This document shows positions 36,534 to 47,398 of a stretch of 64,000 bases of DNA, piece after piece (within the stretch, counting starts at the first letter, position 1; each line of letters begins with the position of its first letter). Position numbers and translations under genes: made by a program. A model generated the notes under the pieces. The model saw only the letters and a list, made by a program, of their open reading frames with translations, was not told the DNA's origin and did not search any database. Location of the stretch: the NCBI RefSeq assembly GCF_030848505.1, contig NZ_JAVDDU010000007.1, positions 1-64,000 of the forward strand, given 5' to 3'. Source of the stretch: Marinimicrobium hydrolyticum (GTDB taxonomy: Bacteria; Pseudomonadota; Gammaproteobacteria; Pseudomonadales; Cellvibrionaceae).

Positions 36534-37610
36534 TTACCCATTAGTCTGCGGCGGAAGTAACGTTTTCAGCGTCTCGACCAGTCGCGTCATTTGCTCATCA
36601 GTACCCAGGCTAATACGCAAATAGTCGGCAATACGCGGGCGGCCAAAATGGCGCACGAGGATTTTCGCCTCACGAAGTGCCTGGGCTAAATCCGCCGCCT
36701 TGGTAGAGCTTGGGGGGCGTGCGAACAGGAAGTTGGTCTGGGAGGGTAGAACGGCAAAGCCCAGATCCTCCAGGGCGCGCGTGCACCAGTCGCGCGTGGC
36801 GATGACCTTGTCCCGGCACTGTTCAAAATACTCCCGGTCGTCCACGGCCGCGCAGGCGATGGTCTGCGCCAACTGATCGACAGGGTAAGAATTGAAGGAA
36901 TTTTTAACCCGATCCAGACCGTCTATCAGATCCTCATGGCCAATGGCAAAACCCACACGTAGACCCGCCAGGGAGCGTGACTTGGACAGGGTTTGTACCA
37001 CCAGAAGATTGGGGTATTGGTTCACCAGCGCCACAGCGCTTTCTGCGCCAAAATCCACGTAAGCTTCATCGACCACCACCACGGAATGGGTGTTGCGCTG
37101 CAACAGCGCCTCAATATCGCTCAGCGGCAGGCCCATGCTGGTAGGGGCATTGGGGTTGGGAAATATGATGCCGCCGTTGTCTGCCGGAAAATCTTCAAGG
37201 GCCAGTCTGAAATCTTCACGTACCGGAATTTGCTCAGCGGTGATGCCCAGAAGCTGGCAGTACACCGGGTAAAAACTGTAGGTAATGTCAGGGTACAGCA
37301 GAGGGCGATCCTGCTTGAAAAACGCCATAAATGCGAACGCCAAGACCTCATCCGAACCGTTGCCGATGAACACCTGCTCGGGCCGTACGCCGTACAGTTG
37401 GCCGATGCTGTCTTGCAAACGCCGGGAGTAGGGGTCCGGATAGAGCCGCAAGCGCTCTACGGCGCTGGCCTTGAGGGCTTGTTCGACTTTTGGCGACGGC
37501 GGATAGGGGTTTTCGTTGGTGTTGAGTTTGATCAGCCCATCCACTTGTGGCTGTTCGCCGGGGACGTAGGGTTCCAGTTGGCGAACCAACTCGCTCCAGT
37601 ACTTCGACAT
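36534..37610 (-). CDS. hisC: Histidinol-phosphate aminotransferase
   Basis: This 358-residue PLP enzyme of histidine synthesis has [14 protein letters not shown] near the start, [12 protein letters not shown], and the PLP lysine in [15 protein letters not shown]. It may also act on aromatic amino acids. It is isolated from other his genes and divergent from an aromatic aminotransferase gene with about 130 bases between the starts. Confidence 0.93.
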   Translation of the reverse strand: MSKYWSELVRQLEPYVPGEQPQVDGLIKLNTNENPYPPSPKVEQALKASAVERLRLYPDPYSRRLQDSIGQLYGVRPEQVFIGNGSDEVLAFAFMAFFKQDRPLLYPDITYSFYPVYCQLLGITAEQIPVREDFRLALEDFPADNGGIIFPNPNAPTSMGLPLSDIEALLQRNTHSVVVVDEAYVDFGAESAVALVNQYPNLLVVQTLSKSRSLAGLRVGFAIGHEDLIDGLDRVKNSFNSYPVDQLAQTIACAAVDDREYFEQCRDKVIATRDWCTRALEDLGFAVLPSQTNFLFARPPSSTKAADLAQALREAKILVRHFGRPRIADYLRISLGTDEQMTRLVETLKTLLPPQTNG

Positions 37611-37743
37611 GCTCAGGTTCCAGTCTCGTGAGGCAAAAGCCCATTATACATAACCCCAACTTAGTCGCTGGCAAAGCGATGGACGATACGTATAATTCGA
37701 CGAACTGTTTGGGCATTCGCCCCGTTCACACCCGGAGTCCCCT

Positions 37744-38943
37744 ATGTTTGAAGACCTGCCCTTACTGCCTAGCGACCCCATTTTGGGCTTGAGCGTTGCT
37801 TATAGGGAAGATCCCAATCCTGACAAGGTGGATTTGGGGGTGGGGGTTTACCGCAATGAAGCCGGTGCAACTCCGATCATGGCCGCCGTGGCGGCGGCGG
37901 AGCAGGAGCGGCTGCGAGCAGAAACCAGCAAAGCTTACACCTTCCCAGCCGGTTATCCGGGTGCTAATGAGGTGGTCAATGAGCTTTTATTGGGCGCTGG
38001 GCACTCCGCTCTACGGGCAGACCGGGTTCGGAGCATTCAAACGCCAGGTGGCTGCGGTGCTCTGCGTGTGGCGGCGGAGCTGATTACGCGTGCCCGACCG
38101 AAAGCGCGGGTCTGGGTTAGCACACCCAGTTGGGCCAATCACGTGCCGCTGCTGGGTGGAGCGGGGCTCACTTTGGAGGAGTATCCCTACTACGACTATG
38201 AAAGCCACAGCCTGGATTTCGAGTCTATGCTCTCAGTCCTGACTCGAGTACCTGCTGGGGATGTCGTCTTGTTTCATGCGTCCTGCCATAACCCCAGCGG
38301 CGCTGATCTGTCACCGGAGCAGTGGCGACAACTGACGGACTTGGCGCTTGAGCGCAATTTTGTGCCCTTGATTGACTCGGCTTACCAGGGGTTGGGGGAG
38401 GGGCTGGAGGAGGACGCCTTTGGGCCCCGTTTGATGGCGGAACGGTTGCCGGAGGTGATCGTTGCCAGCTCTTTTTCCAAGAACTTTGGCCTCTACCGGG
38501 AGCGTGCAGGCGCTTTAACGTTGGTGAGCGCTAACACTGAACAGGCTCTGGCGTGTCACAGTCAATTGCTCAGCGTAACCCGAGGGCTTTATTCCATGCC
38601 GCCAGCCCACGGCAGCGCCATAGTCGATATCATTTTGCATTCGCCCGAACTTACTCGTTTGTGGAGCGATGAGTTAGCTCAGATGCGCGCCCGCATTCAG
38701 GGGTTGCGGCAGGCCTTGGTGGCGACTTTGGCGAATCACCTGCCTGAGCGTGACTTTTCTTTTATTGCCCGGGAGCGGGGCATGTTTTCGTTTTTGGGGT
38801 TGAGTGAAGCCCAGGTGGCGCGGCTGCGCACTGACTACAGCATTTATATGACGGCGAACAGCCGCATCAATGTGGCTGGCTTGAGTGATGACAAAATGGA
38901 TTATGTGGGCCGGGCCATTGCGCAGGCGGTGAGCACTGACTGA
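37744..38943 (+). CDS. Aromatic-amino-acid/aspartate aminotransferase
   Basis: This 399-residue class I aminotransferase has the family start FEDLPLLPSDPILGL with KVDLGVGVYRNEAG, the HASCHNPSGADLS loop and the PLP lysine in SSFSKNFGLYRERAG. It is closest to TyrB/AspC-type enzymes that transaminate tyrosine, phenylalanine and aspartate; specificity cannot be fixed by eye, so I give no symbol. It ends four bases before a convergent gene. Confidence 0.92.
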   Translation: MFEDLPLLPSDPILGLSVAYREDPNPDKVDLGVGVYRNEAGATPIMAAVAAAEQERLRAETSKAYTFPAGYPGANEVVNELLLGAGHSALRADRVRSIQTPGGCGALRVAAELITRARPKARVWVSTPSWANHVPLLGGAGLTLEEYPYYDYESHSLDFESMLSVLTRVPAGDVVLFHASCHNPSGADLSPEQWRQLTDLALERNFVPLIDSAYQGLGEGLEEDAFGPRLMAERLPEVIVASSFSKNFGLYRERAGALTLVSANTEQALACHSQLLSVTRGLYSMPPAHGSAIVDIILHSPELTRLWSDELAQMRARIQGLRQALVATLANHLPERDFSFIARERGMFSFLGLSEAQVARLRTDYSIYMTANSRINVAGLSDDKMDYVGRAIAQAVSTD

Positions 38944-38946
38944 CGT

Positions 38947-39933
38947 TCAGTCAATGCGCCGGCGTGTCTCTGCATTGTTCTGGTGTGTCATAAAACTGTG
39001 TAGTCTCAGCACCGAGTAGCTACTTGAATCATCCAAGTCCGGCGTGCGGGGGTAGGGCAAAGCCAGCGCTTGGTAATGTGCCATGTTCTGACGCTGAGCT
39101 AGCCCGCGGTGCAGTTGGCGCTGGCGCCGGTTGGCCGGTGTTTCGTTTTCCGGAAATACATCCAGAACGGGCAATTCGGGCACTGAAAACAATTCTTCCA
39201 GTTGCCCTTGGGATAGCGGTTGGCTGGGGTATAGGTTAGCGAGCACCAGGGCGCGTATCGGACCCGCCAAAGGGCTGTGGCCTGGCTGCTCGCCTGGCTC
39301 TCCCACCTGCAGTTCGGGTTTTACATGGGCAAACACCGCACTGGCGTTCACGTTATCCACCAACAGAACCAAATTTTGAGCGGCGTCGGCCTCTAGCAGA
39401 GCTAAGACGCCATCTAGGCGCGCGGCTATACGTTGTTCCCGGGTCAGGGGTTCCTCCTCAGCGGGAGCTTCCTCGGGCGGTGCCGCGTCAGCCTCAGCGG
39501 CGGTTTCCACTTCTTCCCGTGTTTCCACCGGCCGGGGCGGAATTACTGGCCCCGGTGGCGTTGGCACGGCCAGCGCCAACGTGGCCCAGCCATAATAGGG
39601 TAGCGCCCGGCGCAGATTCTCCCAGGCGGGGGGCCAGTCGCCTGCTCTGTCCGCGCTGTGTACCATCACTAAAGTGCCTTTGGGCTCAGCGTGCAGCGCC
39701 GGTTTGAGCAGCATCAGAACTTCCCCCTCCGGCGTGTTCAGCCGGTGTGCTTCGCGGGGAAACGCACTTGCCAGCAACGCCCGATCGCGCTCGGCGCGGG
39801 ACGCAAAACGCGCCGGCTCCTCAATGGTCGCCTCGGCCTCTTCCTGCTCATCTTCGGCATGGCTGGGCCACGCCAGCAGGGCGGCCAGGCAAATGGCGCA
39901 GAGCTTACTGGGAGCTGGGAGGAAATACCTCAT
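38947..39933 (-). CDS. Exported DUF3530 alpha/beta-hydrolase-like protein
   Basis: This 328-residue protein has a signal peptide (LCAICLAALLAWPSHA). The body matches DUF3530: GEVLMLLKPALHAEPKGTLV, then WPPAWENLRRALPYYGWATLALAVP. An acidic, proline-rich low-complexity insert of about 35 residues sits near the middle (EVETAAEADAAPPEEAPAEE). The domain looks hydrolase-derived, but I do not see an intact GxSxG elbow. Function unknown; probably periplasmic. Confidence 0.78.
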   Translation of the reverse strand: MRYFLPAPSKLCAICLAALLAWPSHAEDEQEEAEATIEEPARFASRAERDRALLASAFPREAHRLNTPEGEVLMLLKPALHAEPKGTLVMVHSADRAGDWPPAWENLRRALPYYGWATLALAVPTPPGPVIPPRPVETREEVETAAEADAAPPEEAPAEEEPLTREQRIAARLDGVLALLEADAAQNLVLLVDNVNASAVFAHVKPELQVGEPGEQPGHSPLAGPIRALVLANLYPSQPLSQGQLEELFSVPELPVLDVFPENETPANRRQRQLHRGLAQRQNMAHYQALALPYPRTPDLDDSSSYSVLRLHSFMTHQNNAETRRRID

Positions 39934-40016
39934 GATGCTGTGTCGCTCCGCGTCTGGGGATTGGGTACAATGCTGGGGACGAGTGACACCCCTGTAGAGA
40001 TTACATCGGAAACTTT

Positions 40017-40718
40017 ATGCAGAACTTTAAACGGGACTTTAAAATCGCCCCATCCATCTTGTCAGCGGATTTCGCCCGACTAGGAGAAGAGGTGGACGCC
40101 GTGCTGGAAGCCGGTGCGGATATAATCCATTTCGATGTGATGGACAATCACTATGTCCCCAACCTCACGTTCGGTCCCATGATGTGCAAAGCGCTGCGAG
40201 ATTATGGGATCACAGCGCCCATCGACGTGCACCTAATGGTGGAACCGGTGGATGCCCTGATTGAGAAATTTGCCCAGGCCGGCGCCAGCTATATCACTTT
40301 TCATCCCGAGGCGTCCCGCCACGTGGATCGCTCCCTGCGCCTGATCAAAGACGCGGGCTGCCAGGCGGGATTGGTGCTGAATCCCAGCTCCACCTTGGAC
40401 CAGATTCAGTACGTACTGGATGAGCTGGATATGCTGCTGTTGATGTCGGTGAACCCTGGCTTTGGCGGCCAAACGTTTATTCCTTACACCCTCGACAAAC
40501 TGACCCAGGCACGGGATTTAATTGATCGCAGCGGCAAGCCGATTCGCTTGGAGGTGGACGGGGGGGTAAATCTGGACACTATTGGTGCCGCAGCGCTGGC
40601 CGGGGCGGATACCTTTGTGGCTGGCTCGGCGATTTTTGGCGCGCCAGATTACCGACAGGCCATTGCCGGTTTGCGAGCCCAGATTGCCCAGGTGGTCAAC
40701 GACTCTGGGGCAGGCTAG
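40017..40718 (+). CDS. rpe: Ribulose-phosphate 3-epimerase
   Basis: This 233-residue TIM barrel interconverts ribulose-5-phosphate and xylulose-5-phosphate. Motifs include [49 protein letters not shown] and [13 protein letters not shown] with the catalytic aspartates. In Pseudomonas rpe is followed by gph and trpE; here the gph gene is missing and trpE starts 270 bases downstream. Confidence 0.96.
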   Translation: MQNFKRDFKIAPSILSADFARLGEEVDAVLEAGADIIHFDVMDNHYVPNLTFGPMMCKALRDYGITAPIDVHLMVEPVDALIEKFAQAGASYITFHPEASRHVDRSLRLIKDAGCQAGLVLNPSSTLDQIQYVLDELDMLLLMSVNPGFGGQTFIPYTLDKLTQARDLIDRSGKPIRLEVDGGVNLDTIGAAALAGADTFVAGSAIFGAPDYRQAIAGLRAQIAQVVNDSGAG

Positions 40719-40772
40719 CCAGCCGCCTCGTAATTCAGTAGACTCTGTTTCACGTTTACCAGGAGAAGCCCT

Positions 40773-40835
40773 GTGACCCGGTCCGGCTTATATCTGCATA
40801 TCCCCGCACTGCTCCCTGCCCGATGGCGTGGCTGA
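40773..40835 (+). CDS. Possible 20-codon leader peptide upstream of trpE
   Basis: A GTG start with AGGAG eight bases upstream opens a 20-codon frame with a single tryptophan near the end. It lies between rpe and trpE where other species have gph. A 7-bp fold-back (GCGCAGA...TCTGCGC, about 40945-40970) follows just before the trpE ribosome site. Classical Trp attenuation would show tandem tryptophans and a T-tract, which are absent, so this is weak. Confidence 0.2.
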   Translation: MTRSGLYLHIPALLPARWRG

Positions 40836-40987
40836 GACCCTTTGCCTGCGGCTAACTCAGTCTTCAGGCGTCTCCGCTCTCCGGGCAAATCCCCGCTTGG
40901 CCCAGTTAGGCCCAGCATGGAAATCTCCAGAAAAAATAACGTGATGCGCAGAGGCTCAGCCATCTGCGCGATCAGAAAGGTATAAGC

Positions 40988-42469
40988 ATGACCCCCGAAC
41001 ACTTTTCCCAATTGGCCGCTCAGGGCTACAACCGCATTCCGGTAATGCGCGAAGTCCTGGCGGATCTGGACACCCCTCTATCGTCGTATTTGAAGTTGGC
41101 GCGCGGGCCCTATTCCTACTTATTTGAGTCGGTGCAGGGCGGCGAAAAGTGGGGCCGCTATTCCATGATTGGTCTGCCCGCCCGCACCGTGCTTAGAGCA
41201 TACGGCAATCAAGTTCAGATCGAACGCGACGGCGAGCAGGTCGAGAGCTTCGAGTGCGACGATCCCCTGGCCTTCGTGGAAACCTTCAAAGAGCGCTACA
41301 GAGCTCCGGAGCTGGACAATCTGCCCCGCTTTACCGGTGGCCTGGTCGGCTATTTTGGGTACGACTGCGTGCGCTATGTCGAGCCGCATCTGCGCGAGAG
41401 CACGCCCAACGATGTGCTGGGTACACCGGACATATTGCTCACCGTTTCCGACGAAGTGTTGGTGTTCGACAATTTGGCCGGCAAGCTGATTCTGGTGATT
41501 CACGCCAACCCGGAATTGGAATCCGCGTTCGATCTTGCACAGGCACGCCTGGATGAACTCGTGGCCCGCTTAAAGTTGCCCGTGCCGGAAGTGCCCGCTA
41601 TGAGTTTGGAAGGCACCAGCGCTACTGAGCAGGCATTCCGTTCGCACATGGGTCAAGAGCGTTACATGGAAGCGGTGGAGCGCATTAAACAGTACACCCT
41701 GGCCGGCGATGTGATGCAGGTGGTGCCGTCCCAGCGCCTGTCCATCGACTTCTCCGCCGAGCCACTGAATTTGTATCGCGCCCTGCGCAACTTGAATCCT
41801 TCCCCCTATATGTATTTTCTGGATTTGGGCGATCATCAGGTGGTAGGTTCCAGCCCGGAAATTCTGGCCCGCCTTGAAGATGGTGAGGTGACCGTGCGCC
41901 CTATTGCCGGAACTCGCCGACGTGGCCGCACACCCGAAGACGACAAAGCCATGGAAGAGGATCTGGTCAACGATCCCAAAGAAATTGCCGAGCACTTGAT
42001 GCTGATTGATTTGGGCCGCAATGACGTAGGTCGAGTGTCGCAAACCGGTACGGTCAAGCTCACCGACAAAATGGTGGTGGAGCGCTACTCTCACGTGATG
42101 CACATTACCTCCAATGTGACCGGGCAGTTGTTGCCGGATCTGACCGCCATGTCGGTGCTGCGCGCCGCTTTGCCCGCCGGGACTTTGTCTGGGGCGCCCA
42201 AAATTCGCGCCATGGAAATTATTGACGAACTGGAAACCGAAAAGCGCGGCGTTTACGGCGGCGCTGTGGGCTACATCGCCTGGAACGGTAATATGGATAC
42301 GGCCATTGCCATTCGCACCGCCGTGATCAAAGACGGCAAGTTGTACGTGCAGGCCGGCGGCGGCGTAGTCGCTGACTCCGTGCCGGAATTGGAGTGGAAA
42401 GAAACCATGAACAAAGCGCGCGCCATTTTCAGGGCCGTCGACATGGTGCAAAGAGGAGTCGAGCAATGA
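40988..42469 (+). CDS. trpE: Anthranilate synthase component I
   Basis: This 493-residue enzyme makes anthranilate from chorismate with ammonia supplied by TrpG. Visible are the feedback-site region [20 protein letters not shown] near the N-terminus, and the chorismate-binding signatures [31 protein letters not shown] and [15 protein letters not shown]. Length fits. It overlaps trpG by four bases, so the two subunits are made together. Confidence 0.97.
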   Translation: MTPEHFSQLAAQGYNRIPVMREVLADLDTPLSSYLKLARGPYSYLFESVQGGEKWGRYSMIGLPARTVLRAYGNQVQIERDGEQVESFECDDPLAFVETFKERYRAPELDNLPRFTGGLVGYFGYDCVRYVEPHLRESTPNDVLGTPDILLTVSDEVLVFDNLAGKLILVIHANPELESAFDLAQARLDELVARLKLPVPEVPAMSLEGTSATEQAFRSHMGQERYMEAVERIKQYTLAGDVMQVVPSQRLSIDFSAEPLNLYRALRNLNPSPYMYFLDLGDHQVVGSSPEILARLEDGEVTVRPIAGTRRRGRTPEDDKAMEEDLVNDPKEIAEHLMLIDLGRNDVGRVSQTGTVKLTDKMVVERYSHVMHITSNVTGQLLPDLTAMSVLRAALPAGTLSGAPKIRAMEIIDELETEKRGVYGGAVGYIAWNGNMDTAIAIRTAVIKDGKLYVQAGGGVVADSVPELEWKETMNKARAIFRAVDMVQRGVEQ

Positions 42470-43047
42470 TCCTGATGATCGATAACTACGACTCCTTTAC
42501 GTACAACGTCGTGCAGTATTTGGCCGAACTGAACGCTGATGTAAAAGTGGTGCGCAACGATGAAATCGAAGTGGCCGAGATTGCTGCTTTGGCACCGGAA
42601 AAAATTGTCATTTCGCCGGGGCCCTGTACTCCCAACGAAGCGGGCGTTTCACTGGCCGCGATAGAAGCGTTTGCGGGCAAGATCCCCTTACTGGGCATTT
42701 GCTTGGGACATCAGGCCATTGGCCAGGCGTTTGGCGGTTTGGTGGTGCGCGCGCCTCAGGTTATGCACGGTAAAACCTCGCCGGTTTATCACAATGACAC
42801 GGGCGTGTTTAAAGGCCTGAAAAATCCGTTGATCGCAACCCGCTATCACTCGTTAGTAATTGACAAAGCCAGCTTGCCGGATTGTTTGGAAGTCACCGCT
42901 TGGACGCAAAGTGAAGATGGCGAGCGCGCGGAAATTATGGGGGTGCGGCACAAAACCCTGGACGTGGAGGGTGTTCAGTTTCACCCCGAATCCATCTTGA
43001 CGGAACAAGGGCACGATTTGCTGCGTAATTTTCTGGATCCTAAGTAA
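42466..43047 (+). CDS. trpG: Anthranilate synthase component II (glutamine amidotransferase)
   Basis: This 193-residue class I amidotransferase starts [19 protein letters not shown], has the nucleophile cysteine in [17 protein letters not shown] and the catalytic histidine and glutamate in GVQFHPES. The ATG overlaps the trpE stop, so I use this start. It may also serve para-aminobenzoate synthase as PabA, as in many proteobacteria with one amidotransferase; that is inference. Confidence 0.96.
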   Translation: MILMIDNYDSFTYNVVQYLAELNADVKVVRNDEIEVAEIAALAPEKIVISPGPCTPNEAGVSLAAIEAFAGKIPLLGICLGHQAIGQAFGGLVVRAPQVMHGKTSPVYHNDTGVFKGLKNPLIATRYHSLVIDKASLPDCLEVTAWTQSEDGERAEIMGVRHKTLDVEGVQFHPESILTEQGHDLLRNFLDPK

Positions 43048-43076
43048 AAGCTCGGTCACATTAGCGGGAGACGCAC

Positions 43077-44114
43077 ATGGACATCAGACAAGCACTGACC
43101 AAATTGGTGGATCGCATTGACCTCAGTACCGATGAGATGACAGCGGTTATGCGTGAGGTGATGACTGGAGCGGCCACGCCGGCCCAGATCGGTGGTTTTT
43201 TGGTGGCCCTGCGCATGAAAGGCGAAACGCTGGATGAGATTACCGGCGCGGCTACCGTCATGCGCGAGTTGGCTACCAAGGTGGACATCAACGCTCAGTA
43301 TTTGGTGGATACCTGCGGCACCGGCGGCGATGGCGCCAACTTGTTCAATGTGTCCACCGCCAGCGCCTTTGTGGTGGCCGCAGCCGGCGGGCAAGTTGCC
43401 AAGCATGGCAATCGCTCGGTATCCAGCTCCACGGGTAGTGCGGACGTTCTGGAACAGGCGGGCATTCATTTGGGATTGAACCCAGAGCAGGTTGCCCGTT
43501 GCGTACAGGAAATCGGCGTTGGCTTTATGTTTGCGCCCGCCCACCACAGCGCCATGAAACACGCCATTGGGCCGCGCAAAGAGTTAGGGCTGCGGACCAT
43601 TTTTAATATGCTTGGCCCCATGACCAATCCCGCGGGCGTGAAGCGTCAGGTGATTGGAGTCTTTAACGGTGCCTTATGCCGGCCCATGGCCGAAGTGCTC
43701 GGCCGCTTGGGCAGCGAGCATGTGATGGTGGTGCACGCCCGTGACGGTTTGGATGAAATTTCCCTGGCAACAGAAACCCAGGTGGCGGAACTGAATAAGG
43801 GCAGGGTGACCGAGTATGTTATCAAGCCCGAAGATTTCGGTATCAACAGCCAAAGCCTACTTGGCTTGAGCGTGGATAGCGCTGAAGCCTCCCTGGCCCT
43901 GATACAGGATGCTCTGGGAAAGCGACGTGGCGAACACGGCTCCAAAGCAGCGGATATCATCGCCCTGAATGCGGGTGCCGCCATCTATGTGAGCGGCGTT
44001 GCCCAGAGTTTGGCCGAGGGTGTGGATATGGCTCAGGACGCCATTGGCAGTGGTTTAGCCGCCGAAAAAATTAACGAGCTGGCCGCGTTTACTCAGTGCT
44101 TTACGGCTGAATAA
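43077..44114 (+). CDS. trpD: Anthranilate phosphoribosyltransferase
   Basis: This 345-residue enzyme joins anthranilate to PRPP. It has the family motifs [38 protein letters not shown] (PRPP and magnesium binding) and [17 protein letters not shown]. The gap after trpG is 29 bases and the one before trpC is 58 bases, consistent with one trpEGDC transcript. Confidence 0.97.
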   Translation: MDIRQALTKLVDRIDLSTDEMTAVMREVMTGAATPAQIGGFLVALRMKGETLDEITGAATVMRELATKVDINAQYLVDTCGTGGDGANLFNVSTASAFVVAAAGGQVAKHGNRSVSSSTGSADVLEQAGIHLGLNPEQVARCVQEIGVGFMFAPAHHSAMKHAIGPRKELGLRTIFNMLGPMTNPAGVKRQVIGVFNGALCRPMAEVLGRLGSEHVMVVHARDGLDEISLATETQVAELNKGRVTEYVIKPEDFGINSQSLLGLSVDSAEASLALIQDALGKRRGEHGSKAADIIALNAGAAIYVSGVAQSLAEGVDMAQDAIGSGLAAEKINELAAFTQCFTAE

Positions 44115-44172
44115 TCAGAAAAAAACATTCTGTCCATTTCGATAATACATCGTTACCGTAAGGAATCCCGGC

Positions 44173-44970
44173 GTGACTGATACACCAACTGTTTTACGCA
44201 AAATCATCGCCCGCAAATGGGAAGAAATCGCTGAGCGTAAAAAAACCGCGCCGCAATCCCTGGTGCAGCAATTGGCCACCGAGCAACCACCTACGCGTGG
44301 CTTTGTGAAAGCCATCGCTGATCGTGTGGACGGCGGTGAGCCGGCGGTGATTGCGGAAATTAAAAAAGCCTCTCCCAGTAAAGGTGTGATTCGCGAGGAC
44401 TTTGTGCCAGCGGATTTGGCGCGCAGTTACGAGAAGGGTGGGGCGGCTTGCCTTTCAGTGTTAACCGATGTGGATTTTTTCCAAGGCTCTGACGACTACT
44501 TACGTCAAGCGCGCGCAGCAGTTAGCTTGCCTGTAATCCGTAAAGACTTTCTGGTGGACGAATATCAGATCTACGAAGCGCGCGCCATGGGAGCGGACTG
44601 CGTGCTGCTGATTGTGGCTGCACTGGAGCCGGAGAAGCTCAGAGCGTTAAACACTTTGGCGTTGGAGCTGGGGCTGGATGTGTTAGTGGAAGTGCACAAT
44701 CTTGAGGAGTTGGAAGTGGCCCTGGGCCTTCCCAATAAACTGATCGGCATTAACAACCGCAATCTGCACACGTTTGAAGTTAGCCTTAAAACCACTTATG
44801 AACTGTTGCCCGCTATCGACAGCGAACGCATTGTGGTAACGGAGAGCGGCATTCTGGCCCCGGCCGATGTACAGGCCATGCGCGGCCGGGATGTGCATGC
44901 GTTTTTGGTAGGGGAAGCGTTTATGCGCGCACCGGATCCGGGTTTGGCGTTGCAGCGTTTTTTCAGTTGA
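44173..44970 (+). CDS. trpC: Indole-3-glycerol-phosphate synthase
   Basis: This 265-residue TIM barrel has [54 protein letters not shown] and [15 protein letters not shown], all standard for TrpC, and is monofunctional without a TrpF domain. GTG 44173 follows AAGGAA. The remaining trp genes (F, B, A) are not in the window. A repeat-rich gap of about 330 bases follows, with a nested hairpin at 45114-45205. Confidence 0.96.
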   Translation: MTDTPTVLRKIIARKWEEIAERKKTAPQSLVQQLATEQPPTRGFVKAIADRVDGGEPAVIAEIKKASPSKGVIREDFVPADLARSYEKGGAACLSVLTDVDFFQGSDDYLRQARAAVSLPVIRKDFLVDEYQIYEARAMGADCVLLIVAALEPEKLRALNTLALELGLDVLVEVHNLEELEVALGLPNKLIGINNRNLHTFEVSLKTTYELLPAIDSERIVVTESGILAPADVQAMRGRDVHAFLVGEAFMRAPDPGLALQRFFS

Positions 44971-45060
44971 GGCGAGGGGTGTAGAGAGTAGGGAAAGTCT
45001 CCGGCAGTTTGATACACGCTGCGAGTACAGCCTTGGAAGCTCTCGTTGGCTTCCCACTAC

Positions 45061-45205
45061 TGTCCAGAATAAATAGTCGAATTAGTAGCTTCGTAAGCAA
45101 GTCCCCGGGCCGCGCAGGGTGAGTGTTCAGCAAACGTCGTAAACCCTTCCCTGGGGACTGCCTCAAAAGATCCCTCTTTTGAGGCTTGCTGAACACTCAC
45201 CCTGC
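45061..45205. repeat. Nested hairpin element, copy 3, with an adjoining dispersed repeat
   Basis: Perfect 20-bp arms at 45114-45133 and 45186-45205 (left arm GCAGGGTGAGTGTTCAGCAA) enclose a 52-nt centre. It holds two mini-hairpins, CCC-TTCCCT-GGG and a 10-bp stem capped by ATCCCT (45160-45185); the capping hexamers start at loop offsets 13 and 36, as in copies 1 and 2. Left of it, 45061-45113 begins with TGTCCAGAATAAA and matches a second copy at 47701. It lies between convergent trpC and vfr, a natural terminator position. Confidence 0.85.
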
Positions 45206-45303
45206 ACGCCCCCAGTAACTCCGGCTATAGCACTCTTATCCCCAGCCCAACGGTAAGGACGCCCTAATTGCTGTGACGGAGGCGATGCTCGTAGCTATTT
45301 GAG

Positions 45304-45939
45304 TTAGCGTGTTCCGTACACCACCATCGTTTTGCCTTTCACTTCCACCAGGCCCTGATCTTCCAGAGTCTTTAACACTCGGCCGACCATTTCGCGGGAG
45401 CATCCGACGATGCGACCAATTTCCTGCCGGGTAATTTTGATCTGCATGCCGTCCGGGTGGGTAATGGCATCGGGTTCTTTGCACAAATCAAGCAGAGTGC
45501 GAGCTACGCGACCGGTGACATCAAGGAATGCCAAGTCACCCACTTTACGGGTAGTGGCACGCAGCCGGCGCGCCATTTGGCTGCTTAATGCGAAGACGAA
45601 TTCGGGGTATTGTTCGGCTATTTCCTGGAATTTGCTGTAGCTGATTTCTGCCACTTCACACTCGGTTTTAGCGCGTACCCAGGCGCTGCGGGAATCCTCT
45701 TGGTCGAACAATCCCATCTCACCAAAGAAGTCGCCGTCATTGAGGTAGGCGACAATCATTTCCCGCCCTTCATCGTCTTCAATCAATACAGTGACCGAGC
45801 CCCGGACTATATAGTACAGGGAGTCGCTTTTGTCGCCGGCGTAGATAATGGTGCTTTTGGCCGGGTAGCGGCGACGATGACAGTGGCTGAGAAATTCTTC
45901 CACATTCTTGATATGGGGTGTAAGTGAGACGGCGACCAA
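45304..45939 (-). CDS. vfr: CRP-family global regulator Vfr
   Basis: This 211-residue cAMP-binding regulator is very close to Pseudomonas Vfr: [19 protein letters not shown], the cAMP pocket (FFGEMGLF and [19 protein letters not shown]), [20 protein letters not shown] and the recognition helix [21 protein letters not shown] place the start at TTG 45939 because AGGAG lies seven bases upstream and the product then matches the Vfr N-terminus; ATG at 45957 or 45969 would lie at or upstream of that ribosome site. The order trpC-vfr-osmC matches Pseudomonas. Confidence 0.94.
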   Translation of the reverse strand: MVAVSLTPHIKNVEEFLSHCHRRRYPAKSTIIYAGDKSDSLYYIVRGSVTVLIEDDEGREMIVAYLNDGDFFGEMGLFDQEDSRSAWVRAKTECEVAEISYSKFQEIAEQYPEFVFALSSQMARRLRATTRKVGDLAFLDVTGRVARTLLDLCKEPDAITHPDGMQIKITRQEIGRIVGCSREMVGRVLKTLEDQGLVEVKGKTMVVYGTR

Positions 45940-46177
45940 GGTGCGACTCCTGAACATTGCTAAAAACAAGCGTTGGTGTATCTTAACGCGCTGAGGCAGT
46001 CATAACCACCATAGAGAGTATGCATGCTACCAACTTTGAGTAGCAGTTATAAGCCCACTCACAAGTCTTGTCCAGAGAAAATACCAAATGCTCCGCCGCT
46101 TGTGGAATTGGGTGACAAACCGCGAATGTGCTACTCTTGGCGCCGCCAATCGGTGCTGACAAGAAAAGAGGTCAAGT

Positions 46178-46603
46178 ATGCAAGGAACCGTTAAGTGGGT
46201 CGATGGGGCCCAGTTTTTGGCTGAGTCCGGCAGTGGGCACAGCGTTGTTATGGATGGCCCGCCGGACCATGGTGGCCGCAACACGGGTGTAAGGCCCATG
46301 GAGATGTTGCTGCTCGGACTGGGAGGCTGCTCGGCGTTCGATGTTATGAGTATCCTCGGCAAATCCCGTCAGGCGGTTACCGATTGCCGGGTAGAATTGA
46401 ATGCCGAGCGAGCCGAAGGCGTGCCTTCACCCTTCACAAAAATCCATATGCGCTTTGTCGTGACGGGTCGTGCACTCAAGGAGTCGCAAGTTAAACGGGC
46501 GGTGGAGTTGTCGGCCACCAAGTACTGTTCTGCCTCCATCATGCTTGAAGCGGCCGGTGTGGAAATCACGCACGACTATGTAATTGAAGAAACGCCAGCC
46601 TAA
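46178..46603 (+). CDS. OsmC-family peroxiredoxin-like protein
   Basis: This 141-residue protein belongs to the OsmC/Ohr fold: two reactive cysteines, one in LGLGGCSAFDVMSIL and one in KYCSASIMLEAA, the usual pair for thiol-dependent peroxide reduction. It is the homologue of the gene next to vfr in Pseudomonas. It is divergent from vfr with about 240 bases between starts, and ends nine bases before the stop of the convergent coq7. Confidence 0.92.
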   Translation: MQGTVKWVDGAQFLAESGSGHSVVMDGPPDHGGRNTGVRPMEMLLLGLGGCSAFDVMSILGKSRQAVTDCRVELNAERAEGVPSPFTKIHMRFVVTGRALKESQVKRAVELSATKYCSASIMLEAAGVEITHDYVIEETPA

Positions 46604-46611
46604 ACAACCGA

Positions 46612-47259
46612 TTAAAGACGATAGCTGGTTTCCGTCATCACCTTGGAAACCATCGTCATAAGACTTTTCACCGGCGCGGGGAAGCGCATGCCACCCGCCG
46701 CCAACGCCATGTCCGCGTGGCGCGCTTCGTCGTCGAGCATTTGTTCGACCACCGCTCGACTCTTGCGATCACCCACGGGCAGTTTTTTCATGTGGGATTC
46801 CAAGTGTTGGCATACCTGATCCTCAGTGGCGGCGACGAAACCTAGGCTTACTCGATCGCCCACCAGGCCGGCGCCCGCACCCAGCGTAAACGACAAGCCG
46901 TACCAAAGGGGGTTGAGGTAGCTGGCATGGCTGCCCAGCTCATCAAGGCGTTCTTGACACCACACCAGGTGATCCACTTCTTCAGCGGCAGCGCGCTCCA
47001 TATCATTGCGCACCTGCGGCAGCTTGGCGGTGAGTGCTTGCCCTCGATACAGCGCCTGGGCGCACACTTCCCCCGCGTGATTGACGCGCATTAACCCCGC
47101 GGCGTGTTTCCGTTCATGCGCTTTTAAGGGCGCCTCGGGTTGTTTGTGTGCTGGGGAAGGCCGCTCGGCCTTCGGTGCTGTTGAGGTATGAGTTATCCCT
47201 CGCAAGAGCCGATCGGCGCGAGTAATGAACTGATCCAGAGGTGTCAAAGTGCGAGACAT
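46612..47259 (-). CDS. coq7: 3-demethoxyubiquinol 3-hydroxylase (Coq7)
   Basis: This 215-residue di-iron monooxygenase performs the last hydroxylation of ubiquinone synthesis. Iron ligands are in [26 protein letters not shown] and [11 protein letters not shown], in the order expected for the ferritin-like four-helix bundle. I use ATG 47259; an in-frame TTG lies two codons upstream. The position next to vfr/osmC matches the Pseudomonas arrangement, though speD, present there, is absent here. Confidence 0.95.
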   Translation of the reverse strand: MSRTLTPLDQFITRADRLLRGITHTSTAPKAERPSPAHKQPEAPLKAHERKHAAGLMRVNHAGEVCAQALYRGQALTAKLPQVRNDMERAAAEEVDHLVWCQERLDELGSHASYLNPLWYGLSFTLGAGAGLVGDRVSLGFVAATEDQVCQHLESHMKKLPVGDRKSRAVVEQMLDDEARHADMALAAGGMRFPAPVKSLMTMVSKVMTETSYRL

Positions 47260-47398
47260 AATCAAGTACCCATGTATCAGAGAAAGTGGTCCTCATTGTA
47301 ACGCCAATGAGCTTAGCCGCCTAACGGCGTTAGGTGGTTGCCGCAAAACTTGCCGGCCAGTAGTGTGTCAAAGTACCAACAAGCCTGGAGGGCACGCC

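Noticed and set aside
40715-41011. A 98-codon leftward frame between rpe and trpE
   Set aside because: It overlaps the trpE start region and has no ribosome site or family similarity; it was considered as a gph remnant but shows none of the haloacid-dehalogenase motifs.
41570-42466. A long leftward frame of about 300 codons opposite trpE
   Set aside because: It is the antisense shadow of a highly conserved gene in a GC-rich genome, with no family features.
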